A model generated the notes under the pieces. That model was not told where the DNA came from, searched no databases, and worked only from the letters and a program-made list of their open reading frames with translations. The position numbers and the translations under genes were made by a program. From an uncultured Pseudomonadota bacterium (GTDB taxonomy: Bacteria; Myxococcota_A; UBA9042; CAIXZC01), in the NCBI GenBank assembly GCA_937876385.1, contig CALFHQ010000972.1:1-12823 (forward strand): DNA of 12,823 nucleotides. Reading direction: 5' to 3'. Below are positions 7,664-12,823 of this stretch, piece by piece. The stretch's first letter is position 1. Every line of letters starts with the position of its first letter.

Positions 7664-8230
7664 CTATTTCCCCACCGTCTTCTCGGAGAAGACCTCCGCC
7701 GTGAATCGTTCAATAGTGGCGCCTTTCAACCAGGCGTCGCTGGGGAGACCCGCCTTGACACACGTTTGAGCCAGAAACTCCTCTCTGGTCCAGCCATATT
7801 CTGTGGCTACCTGGGGAAGGAGGACTCCAGAGTAGTACCCTCGAGTGATATACAGCCCATCTCGACCCACCTGGATGGTCTCCGGGTCCATGACTTGAGT
7901 GAGGGGGCTGAGTGCAGAGATCTCGATGTCTATTTTCTCAAACTCGCTGGCCGTTACCTGGGGAAACCGGGGGTCGTGCAGGGCCGCCGAAATGGCCATG
8001 TCTCGGACCACCTCTACGAGTGAATGATCGCTTCGAAAGGTGCCGATGCAACCTCGAAGATTGCGCCCCTTGTTGAGGGTCACAAAGGCTCCCCGGATTT
8101 GACTCAGTTCGTCGGGGAGGGACTCGGGGAGTGGGGGCATTGGAGCCTTCGTCAGGGTGACGGTGATAGCCTCCCGGGCGATGTCGAGGAGGAGGCGCTT
8201 GTCTTGCGTTGTAAGCTGAGTTTCGACCAT
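7664..8230 (-). CDS. amrA: AMMECR1-domain protein (AmmeMemoRadiSam protein A-like)
   Basis: The 188-residue protein matches the AMMECR1 domain along its length. The hallmark LRGCIG lies at 58-63, followed by ALHDPRFPQV (about 83-92), the GLYITRG strand (125-131) and LLPQVATEYGW (137-147) near the end, in the usual order and spacing. In many bacteria and archaea this domain occurs with a MEMO-type protein and a radical SAM protein, the AmmeMemoRadiSam set. Neither partner is in this window, and the biochemical role is poorly settled; a cytosolic enzyme acting through the conserved Cys61 is a guess. The ATG at 8230 is preferred to a GTG at 8257 because GGAGG lies 5 nt upstream. The gene follows the Nudix gene by 44 nt and is 4 nt before the lipoprotein gene. 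The symbol follows family naming and is tentative. Confidence 0.92.
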   Translation of the reverse strand: MVETQLTTQDKRLLLDIAREAITVTLTKAPMPPLPESLPDELSQIRGAFVTLNKGRNLRGCIGTFRSDHSLVEVVRDMAISAALHDPRFPQVTASEFEKIDIEISALSPLTQVMDPETIQVGRDGLYITRGYYSGVLLPQVATEYGWTREEFLAQTCVKAGLPSDAWLKGATIERFTAEVFSEKTVGK

Positions 8231-8235
8231 GCTGA

Positions 8236-8240
8236 CCTCC
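8236..8240 (-). promoter_or_regulatory. Strong ribosome binding site of the AMMECR1 gene
   Basis: GGAGG on the minus strand lies 5 nt before the ATG at 8230. It fixes this start against the in-frame GTG 27 nt upstream. Confidence 0.7.
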
Positions 8241-8274
8241 GGGATTGGGTTCTTCACCGGGAGTGTATCACCCT

Positions 8275-8682
8275 TTAGTACTTGCCTTCAAAGTAATCCT
8301 GGAGGATCTCCCTGTGGTCAAAGGCCATTTCGTCGGGGAGGGAATCCTCGGTGACCACACGCACAGCCGCAGCGTCGTCTCCTGCCACGGGCGTGCCCTC
8401 GGCGTTGGCCAGGAAGACTGTGGAGATCGTGTGACTTCGTGGGTCTCTTGAAGGGTCAGAGTAGGTATGGAACTGCCCTGCCAGGACGATGTCGAGTCCT
8501 GTCTCTTCTTTGGCTTCTCGCATGGCCGCTGCCTCAAGACTCTCTCCGTAATCCACGAACCCCCCTGGAAGGGCCAGGCCGAAGGGAGGATTCTTGCGCT
8601 CCACCAGGACGATTCTTCCTCCGGTGAGGCGAATGATCATGTCCACCGTAGGAGCCGGATTTCCATACTGTTTCTCGGTCAA
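8275..8682 (-). CDS. Nudix hydrolase, ADP-ribose pyrophosphatase-like
   Basis: This 135-residue cytosolic enzyme would hydrolyse a nucleoside diphosphate linked to another group, using Mg2+ bound by the Nudix box. The complete box G-x5-E-x7-REUxEExGU lies at 41-63 (key residues G41, E47, R55, E56, E59, E60, G62). The N-terminal NPAPTVDMII and the later SDPSRDPRSHT are typical of small ADP-ribose pyrophosphatase-like members, but the exact substrate cannot be assigned. The start is a TTG: it keeps the conserved NPxPTVD strand and has GAGG 7 nt upstream, whereas the ATG at 8640 would remove that strand. The ribosome site overlaps the stop codon of the signal peptidase gene 9 nt upstream, so translation is probably coupled. 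A housekeeping or metabolite-cleaning role is likely. Confidence 0.93.
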   Translation of the reverse strand: MTEKQYGNPAPTVDMIIRLTGGRIVLVERKNPPFGLALPGGFVDYGESLEAAAMREAKEETGLDIVLAGQFHTYSDPSRDPRSHTISTVFLANAEGTPVAGDDAAAVRVVTEDSLPDEMAFDHREILQDYFEGKY

Positions 8683-8689
8683 CGACCTA

Positions 8690-8693
8690 CCTC
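8690..8693 (-). promoter_or_regulatory. Ribosome binding site of the Nudix gene overlapping the signal peptidase stop
   Basis: GAGG on the minus strand lies 7 nt before the TTG at 8682 and shares bases with the TGA stop (8692-8694) of the upstream gene. This supports the non-ATG start and coupled translation. Confidence 0.6.
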
Positions 8694-9666
8694 AGGGAAT
8701 TCGAGAGAAGATTCGATGCCAATCGGTAGCCAACCAGATCACCAACGCCTTGCCACGGATGGTGCCGATGGGGACGATCCCCCACTCTCGGCCGTCGCTG
8801 GAGTTGTCCCGGTTGTCCCCCATGACGAAGACGTGATCCTCTGGAACCGTGTAGGGCCCTTGATCCTGGAGGGGAGGCCAAGCCCAACCCCGCAACTTGT
8901 CGGGCCAGTTGGGGCGATTGGGACAGATGGAAGCGGGAGCGTAGTGATAGGTCAAGAAGGTATGGTCCCCCAGGGTCTCCTTCTGCTGGATGCAATCACA
9001 AATGATGACTCGCCCCGTATACGGGTCGGTCTGTTCGTAGGGGTATGTGTCTTCAAGGCGCTTGCCTTCTACCGATTTCCCGTTGACGTACAAAATGTTG
9101 TCCTTCAACTCGACCTGGTCTCCAGGAAGCCCGATGACCCGCTTGATAAAGTCCTTTCCGTAGTCCTCATGCCCCTTGATCGGGAATGGGAAGACCACCA
9201 CATCACCACGTTCTGGGTCACTCCAGCGCACGAGATAGCCGTCAGAGAGGGGGAGCTTGATGCCGTAGGCCGATTTGGCGACGAAAATATGGTCTTCGAT
9301 TTGCAGGGTCGGAATCATCGAACCCGTTGGAATCTTGAAGGGCTCAAACAGGAAGATTCGAATCACCAGGGCGATAGCGATGGCCCACCCGATGGATTCT
9401 GCATACTGAAAGATTACCCCTTTGCGCTTCTTGAGCTTCTTCTCGTAAAGCAGCGTCTCCAATCGGGCCAAGCCCTTCATGAGAGCCGACTCGCCAGCAT
9501 CTTTGTCCAGCTTGCCCTGGAGATCCTCAATGGCGTGGTGCAGCTTGTTGCGGTCGTCGTCGCTCAGCGACCCCTCTCCCTTTTTCACTCGTTTGCGAGC
9601 TTCTTTCAGGAGGTCTTTGGTTCGAGTGCGGGCTCGATATTCTGTCCACCAACGAAAATGGTTCAT
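8692..9666 (-). CDS. lepB: Signal peptidase I
   Basis: This is a type I leader peptidase, which removes signal peptides from secreted proteins at the outer face of the inner membrane. Catalytic Ser116 sits in TGSMIPTLQ. The general base is Lys175 in DFIKRVIGLPGD, and the conserved box VMGDNRDNSSDGREWG is at 281-296. One membrane helix (about 91-107) directly precedes the serine, whereas the E. coli enzyme has two. In its place the protein has a charged N-terminal arm of about 85 residues, rich in Lys, Arg and Glu and probably helical. Between the lysine and the final box is an insertion-like stretch (about 205-270) with Cys223, Cys225 and Cys248, which is unusual. AGGA lies 7 nt before the ATG. 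The gene follows the epimerase-family gene by 52 nt and precedes the Nudix gene by 9 nt. Its products could include the exported proteins of this same run. Confidence 0.96.
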   Translation of the reverse strand: MNHFRWWTEYRARTRTKDLLKEARKRVKKGEGSLSDDDRNKLHHAIEDLQGKLDKDAGESALMKGLARLETLLYEKKLKKRKGVIFQYAESIGWAIAIALVIRIFLFEPFKIPTGSMIPTLQIEDHIFVAKSAYGIKLPLSDGYLVRWSDPERGDVVVFPFPIKGHEDYGKDFIKRVIGLPGDQVELKDNILYVNGKSVEGKRLEDTYPYEQTDPYTGRVIICDCIQQKETLGDHTFLTYHYAPASICPNRPNWPDKLRGWAWPPLQDQGPYTVPEDHVFVMGDNRDNSSDGREWGIVPIGTIRGKALVIWLATDWHRIFSRIP

Positions 9667-9718
9667 GTTGTGTTCCTACTTCTCGAGAGCGTCATTCAAG
9701 CGGCGCATCACGGGAGAA

Positions 9719-10678
9719 TCAAGAGTTTTCCTGTTCCAGCATGGTTGCAACTCGACGCTTGAACCACGGGTAGGCTCGTGAAAGGCCCTCTTCCAAATCG
9801 ATTTGGGGGTCCCACCCGAGGATTTCACGGGCTCGAGTGATGTCCGGCTGTCGAACCTTCGGATCGTCCGTGGGGAGGGGATGGTGCTCGATCTCCAAAT
9901 CCGACCCCACGATCTTCTGGATCAACTCCGCCAGACCCTTGACGGTGTGTTCGGCTGGGTTGCCGATGTTCACCGGCTCGCATTCATTAGAGAAGAGAAG
10001 CCGAAGAAGCCCATTCATCTGATCTTCAACGTAACAGAAGCTTCTTGTCTGGTTCCCTGCGCCAAACACCGTCAGCGGTTTCCCCTGGATGGCCTGGCTG
10101 AAGAAGGCCGGAATGACTCGACCGTCCCCCAGTCGCATCCGGGTTCCGTAAGTGTTGAAGATTCGTGCAATTCGAGTATCCAGTCCATGGGTCCGGTGGT
10201 AGGCCATGGTGATGGCCTCTCCAAACCGCTTGGCCTCGTCGTACACCCCTCGAGGACCGATGGGGCTGACATTCCCCCAATAGCTCTCCGGTTGCGGGTG
10301 CACCAGGGGGTCTCCGTACACTTCACTGGTGGAAGCCAGCAGGAATCGAGCCTTCTTCTCCTTAGCCAGTCCCAATACATTGTGGGTACCCAGAGAGCCG
10401 ACTTTCAATGTCTGAATGGGAAGCTGTAAGTAGTCGATGGGACTCGCCGGAGAGGCGAAGTGGAGGATGTAGTCAACCCGCCCGGGGATGTAGATGAACT
10501 TCGTCACGTCCATCTTGATGAACTCAAAATACTCGTTTCCGAGAAGGTGGGCGATGTTGTCCGGGTCTCCGGTGAGCAGATTGTCCACGCAGATGACCCG
10601 AAGTCCTTCCCGAAGAAAGCGGTCGCACAAGTGGGATCCCAGAAAACCAGCGCCGCCAGTGATAAGGACGGTCTCCAT
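9719..10678 (-). CDS. UDP-glucuronate decarboxylase-like NAD-dependent SDR
   Basis: This 319-residue extended short-chain dehydrogenase/reductase most resembles UDP-xylose synthases (UDP-glucuronate decarboxylases), which turn UDP-glucuronate into UDP-xylose and CO2 through a 4-keto intermediate. The NAD-binding TGGAGFLGS is at 7-15, FASPASPIDY at 74-83, STSEVYG at 116-122, YWGNVSPIGPRGVYDEAKR at 133-151 with the catalytic pair Tyr146 and Lys150, and VRQPDI at 275-280. The FASPASP and YWGNVxPIGPR blocks separate this group from plain UDP-glucose 4-epimerases. The ATG at 10678 has GAGG 7 nt upstream; an earlier in-frame start at 10711 would place the NAD motif after an odd basic leader. This is the first gene of the minus-strand run and would supply a sugar nucleotide for envelope glycan. 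A related dehydratase or epimerase activity is the main alternative. Confidence 0.92.
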   Translation of the reverse strand: METVLITGGAGFLGSHLCDRFLREGLRVICVDNLLTGDPDNIAHLLGNEYFEFIKMDVTKFIYIPGRVDYILHFASPASPIDYLQLPIQTLKVGSLGTHNVLGLAKEKKARFLLASTSEVYGDPLVHPQPESYWGNVSPIGPRGVYDEAKRFGEAITMAYHRTHGLDTRIARIFNTYGTRMRLGDGRVIPAFFSQAIQGKPLTVFGAGNQTRSFCYVEDQMNGLLRLLFSNECEPVNIGNPAEHTVKGLAELIQKIVGSDLEIEHHPLPTDDPKVRQPDITRAREILGWDPQIDLEEGLSRAYPWFKRRVATMLEQENS

Positions 10679-10698
10679 GGCTTCACCTCTTTTGCGCC

Positions 10699-10727
10699 AC
10701 ACTACCGCCAAATGGGGGTCAAGTCAA
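10699..10727 (-). promoter_or_regulatory. Candidate sigma-70-type promoter of the nine-gene run
   Basis: On the minus strand TTGACT (10727-10722) is separated by 17 nt from TAGTGT (10704-10699), about 20 nt before the ribosome site and start at 10678. The -35 is good and the -10 weak (3 of 6), so this is a plausible promoter only. It is divergent from the tRNA promoter. Confidence 0.35.
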
Positions 10728-10757
10728 TTCCACCCCGGCCCAACTCACAATTTCCAC

Positions 10758-10788
10758 TTGACTTTGCCCCCGTCCTGTTCTAGATAAT
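10758..10788 (+). promoter_or_regulatory. Candidate promoter of the tRNA gene
   Basis: TTGACT (10758-10763) and GATAAT (10783-10788, 5 of 6 to TATAAT) lie 19 nt apart, which is longer than ideal. Transcription would begin about 12 nt before the tRNA. Position and -10 quality support it; the spacing lowers confidence. Confidence 0.45.
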
Positions 10789-10806
10789 CACCCCGATTGA
10801 AATTTT

Positions 10807-10883
10807 GGTGAGATAGCTCAGTTGGTTAGAGCGGAGGTCTCATAAACCTCAGGTCCCCAGTTCAACTCTGGGTCTCACCACCA
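10807..10883 (+). tRNA. tRNA with CAU anticodon (elongator Met, or Ile2)
   Basis: A complete cloverleaf can be drawn. The acceptor stem GGTGAGA pairs with TCTCACC (10807-10813 with 10873-10879), the D stem GCTC with GAGC, and the anticodon stem GAGGT with ACCTC. The anticodon CAT is at 10841-10843, and the T stem CCCAG pairs with CTGGG around the loop TTCAACT. The discriminator is A at 10880 and CCA is encoded (10881-10883). The G1:C72 pair and the absence of three G:C pairs in the anticodon stem exclude the initiator tRNA. A CAU anticodon can also belong to isoleucine tRNA modified to lysidine; I favour elongator methionine but cannot exclude it. Confidence 0.93.
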
Positions 10884-10952
10884 TCCTTCAGAAATTTCCA
10901 GTCAGCAAATCCGAGGGCGGCGGGGTCTGTTCTCCAGGGGCTCGTCGAAAAT

Positions 10953-10976
10953 GGGGCCGGTTCCCGACCCGGCCCC
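10953..10976 (+). repeat. GC-rich perfect hairpin, intergenic
   Basis: GGGGCCGG (10953-10960) pairs perfectly with CCGGCCCC (10969-10976) around an 8-nt loop. There is no T-run after it on the plus strand, and only a short TTTT follows on the minus strand, so it is not a textbook rho-independent terminator. It could still end or stabilise the tRNA transcript, or be a copy of a dispersed palindromic element. Confidence 0.55.
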
Positions 10977-11043
10977 TACGGCTCACACTTCGCAAAAAAG
11001 CGTCACCACCCCTCTTTCATGTCGTTGGTCGAGGGCTTCCTTC

Positions 11044-11072
11044 TTGACTTTGGGGTTCGCATCCTGTCCACT
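11044..11072 (+). promoter_or_regulatory. Weak candidate promoter of the ceramidase-like gene
   Basis: TTGACT (11044-11049) is followed after 17 nt by TCCACT (11067-11072), a poor -10. It lies about 80 nt before the chosen start. Only the -35 is convincing. Confidence 0.2.
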
Positions 11073-11150
11073 AACTGCAACATTGTCGTGCAAGAGACAC
11101 CCACGGGGTGCCCTCGCTGAAATCGGATGGTTATGGAGGTCAAGGTGGAG

Positions 11151-12698
11151 ATGAAGAAGCGGTTTGGAAAGGCATCGATGTTCAAGTGGCTCCTGGTGGT
11201 TCTCCCTCTTCTTTTTGCCGTGTCGTGCGGCTCCTCTGATTCCGGGGACAAGACGACTCAGGACGTTGTCGCAGACGCTGCAACAGACACCACTGTCCCC
11301 ACCGACGTTGTGGAACAGGATGGCACTGTCCCGGACAACCAGGTGGACCCCGAAACCGTCGAAGACGTGGCTCAGGATCTTCCCTGGGAGGAACTCCCCA
11401 CCCTCCCCACAGACAAAGAATTCACCACCCGATACATCGCCGGCGCTGCCACGGTAGACGCCTCACCCGACAAGCCCGTCTTCATGGGCGGCTTCGGCTT
11501 CTGCATGGGCAAGATTGATGCCTGCAGAATCTCGGAAGGAATCCACGACCCCATCGAAGTCAACGCCGTGGCCATCGGAGACACCGAGACCGGCGAAGTG
11601 GTCTTCTTCGTCTCGGTGGATGCGGCCGGATTCTTCAAGTATGACGTCGACTTGGTCCACGAAGCTGCTCCGGCAGCATTCCAGGAACGCTTTGGAGTGA
11701 AGATGGAAGGACCCAGAATCATCATGGGTGCCAGCCACGCTCACTCTGCCCCCGATACCTGCGGAATCTGGGCTCCCATGGAGAAATCCGTAAGAGACGA
11801 CGAAGAGTACATCGCATATGTGCGGGACTCTGTCCTGGAAGCGGCCTTGGAAGCGTACGGAAATCTGGGCGACGTTGAAATGGTCTGGGGCAAGGGAAAC
11901 GCCATCAATCACACCGACGATGCATTCACAGACAACGACATCTTCACCGTCAAGGGCATCCGACCCGAGGGGGAAACGGTGTTCACCCTCACCCGTTGGA
12001 ATGCTCACCCGACGTGCTACGGAAGTGAAAACCTGGCCCTCTCGGCTGATTACGTCGGAACCTTTAGAAAGACCATTAAGGAACAACTCGGCGGGGTCGC
12101 CGTGTATATGAACGGTTGCGTCGGTTCCACCTACTCCGAGGCCCCCGACGGATGCCAGATGGACGACCTCTTCCCGGAAGGGTACCAGCAGGACGGCGTC
12201 AACGACAACAAGTCCGTCTGCGTGGGAGTGAACCTGGCTGAGAAGACCGTGGAAGCACTGGACAGCGCAGTTCCAGTGGCCGAAACCGGCCTGTTCTTCC
12301 GGCACTACAAAGTGCTCTTCCACCCCGACAATTTCGCCTTGATGACCCTGGGTGACATCGGACCGGCACCCATTCCTCACATCGATCTAGATGACCCCGA
12401 GGACAAAATGGAGACCCAGTTCTCCTGGGTTACCTTCGGAGAACTCGACTATGTCAGCACTCCCGGCGAGTCCTTCCCCAGCTTCGGAAAGAAGATCAAG
12501 GATATCCTCGCTGCCAAGGGCCGTGTAAACGGCGTGGTCATGGGGCTTACTCAAGACTGGATGGGGTATCTGATGACTACCGATCAGTGGGAAGACGACG
12601 ACCCCGAACTGAACTACTACAAGAGCCTTTCCCCCGGCATACTCATCTATGGCGAGTACATGTCTGTGTTTGAAGCTGCCGTAGACGACGTGCTGTAG
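11151..12698 (+). CDS. Neutral ceramidase-like zinc hydrolase, lipoprotein
   Basis: This protein of about 515 residues starts with a lipoprotein signal peptide (basic MKKR, hydrophobic core, lipobox AVSC with Cys26), then an Asp/Thr/Val-rich flexible linker to about 85. The body resembles the N-terminal domain of neutral/alkaline ceramidases: ASHAHSAPDT (194-203), NAHPT with His286, LSADYVG, TPGE (437-440) and MGYLMT with Tyr473. These match the family's zinc-ligand pattern of two His, a Glu and a Tyr. The usual catalytic-serine block is altered to NGCVGSTYS, and the C-terminal Ig-like domain of longer ceramidases appears absent, so the substrate may differ. Several cysteines could form disulfides outside the cytoplasm. 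The start is uncertain: the ATG at 11151 has AAGG at 5 nt, the ATG at 11178 has AAAGG at 5 nt and still gives a lipobox, and the ATG at 11127 lacks a site. The gene appears to stand alone. Confidence 0.82.
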   Translation: MKKRFGKASMFKWLLVVLPLLFAVSCGSSDSGDKTTQDVVADAATDTTVPTDVVEQDGTVPDNQVDPETVEDVAQDLPWEELPTLPTDKEFTTRYIAGAATVDASPDKPVFMGGFGFCMGKIDACRISEGIHDPIEVNAVAIGDTETGEVVFFVSVDAAGFFKYDVDLVHEAAPAAFQERFGVKMEGPRIIMGASHAHSAPDTCGIWAPMEKSVRDDEEYIAYVRDSVLEAALEAYGNLGDVEMVWGKGNAINHTDDAFTDNDIFTVKGIRPEGETVFTLTRWNAHPTCYGSENLALSADYVGTFRKTIKEQLGGVAVYMNGCVGSTYSEAPDGCQMDDLFPEGYQQDGVNDNKSVCVGVNLAEKTVEALDSAVPVAETGLFFRHYKVLFHPDNFALMTLGDIGPAPIPHIDLDDPEDKMETQFSWVTFGELDYVSTPGESFPSFGKKIKDILAAKGRVNGVVMGLTQDWMGYLMTTDQWEDDDPELNYYKSLSPGILIYGEYMSVFEAAVDDVL

Positions 12699-12735
12699 AG
12701 CCCAGTCAAGACCCTTCCTCATCCAGCTCAACTCA

Positions 12736-12823
12736 ACGTGTCAGCGTGAACCGATGCCACCGGGTAGGACGTGTCAGCGTGAACCGATGCCACCGGGTAG
12801 GACGTGTCAGCGTGAACCGATGC
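12736..12823. repeat. Perfect 33-bp tandem repeat, 2.7 copies, running off the window
   Basis: The unit begins ACGTGTCAGCGTGAACCGAT and ends GCCACCGGGTAGG. Copies lie at 12736-12768 and 12769-12801, with 22 bases of a third at 12802-12823, all identical. The array begins 37 nt after the ceramidase-like stop. There are no variable spacers. It may be an intergenic minisatellite, the repeated end of an insertion sequence, or the start of a repeat-coding gene; the 33-bp period keeps four of the six frames free of stops (two on each strand). Confidence 0.95.

Larger units (their letters stand above)
10884..11150. other. Intergenic region between tRNA and ceramidase-like gene
   Basis: No convincing gene is visible here. 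The stretch holds the GC hairpin at 10953-10976, a small CACCC/GGGTG hairpin at 11098-11110 and a poor promoter-like element at 11044-11072. I see no integrase remnant and no long copy of the tRNA 3' end. Confidence 0.6.

Noticed and set aside
8467..9762. A 431-codon plus-strand open frame opposite the Nudix and signal peptidase genes
   Set aside because: It lies antisense to two genes with full catalytic motifs and shows no recognisable domain, so it is a shadow of GC-biased codon use.
10696..10710. Sigma-54 promoter for the first gene of the run (minus strand TGGC...TGGC with GG-N10-GC)
   Set aside because: Only 7 of 12 consensus positions match, and the implied start would leave about 6 nt of leader, cutting into the ribosome site.
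10807..10883. Initiator formyl-methionine tRNA
   Set aside because: It has a G1:C72 pair and no GGG/CCC anticodon-stem run, both opposite to initiator features.
10873..11011. Integration site with a direct repeat of the tRNA 3' end (TCACCACC near 11003)
   Set aside because: The match is only 8 nt and no integrase or element genes lie between, so chance is likely.
11463..12380. A 305-codon minus-strand open frame inside the ceramidase-like gene
   Set aside because: The plus-strand frame carries the signal peptide and the zinc-site motifs; the reverse frame is a shadow.
12736..12823. CRISPR array
   Set aside because: The period is 33 bp with no variable spacers between repeats, so it is a simple tandem repeat.

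Overview
The window looks like chromosomal DNA of a moderately GC-rich Gram-negative bacterium related to Myxococcota and other former Deltaproteobacteria. This is inferred from gene families and not from any search. The pointers are a PEGA-tailed Ser/Thr kinase with the GGMAE-type glycine loop common in myxobacteria, a sigma-54 activator that carries an FHA domain instead of a receiver, lipoproteins with long Asp/Thr/Val linkers, and frequent GTG/TTG starts.

Layout: (a) 1-813, plus strand, is the 3' part of a HEAT-like repeat protein with a Lys/Glu-rich N-terminal arm; its start lies outside the window. (b) 816-10678, minus strand, is a nearly unbroken run of nine genes. In transcription order they are UDP-glucuronate decarboxylase-like SDR, signal peptidase I, Nudix hydrolase, AMMECR1 protein, small Cys-rich lipoprotein, exported TPR/beta-barrel-like protein, Wzx/MurJ-type flippase, PEGA-domain Ser/Thr kinase, and FHA sigma-54 activator. 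Gaps range from overlaps of 31 and 16 nt to 52 nt. Candidate sigma-70-type promoter elements lie just upstream of the first gene. (c) 10807-10883, plus strand, is a tRNA with a CAU anticodon, transcribed divergently from the run. (d) 10884-11150 is an intergenic stretch with a strong GC hairpin. (e) 11151-12698, plus strand, is a lipoprotein resembling neutral ceramidases and keeping the probable zinc ligands. (f) 12736-12823 is a perfect 33-bp tandem repeat that runs off the window end.

How the genes may work together: the minus-strand run reads as an envelope and polysaccharide module with its own phospho-signalling pair. The sugar-nucleotide enzyme and flippase fit glycan synthesis and export. 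Signal peptidase, lipoprotein and barrel-like protein fit envelope biogenesis. The kinase exposes PEGA domains outside the membrane and could pass a signal to the FHA activator, whose reading frame overlaps the kinase gene. The activator's N-terminus carries a Thr cluster (ETTGTKT) resembling the phosphorylated ETT segment of GarA/OdhI-type FHA switches. Nudix and AMMECR1 may be housekeeping passengers. No phage, CRISPR array or complete insertion sequence is visible.
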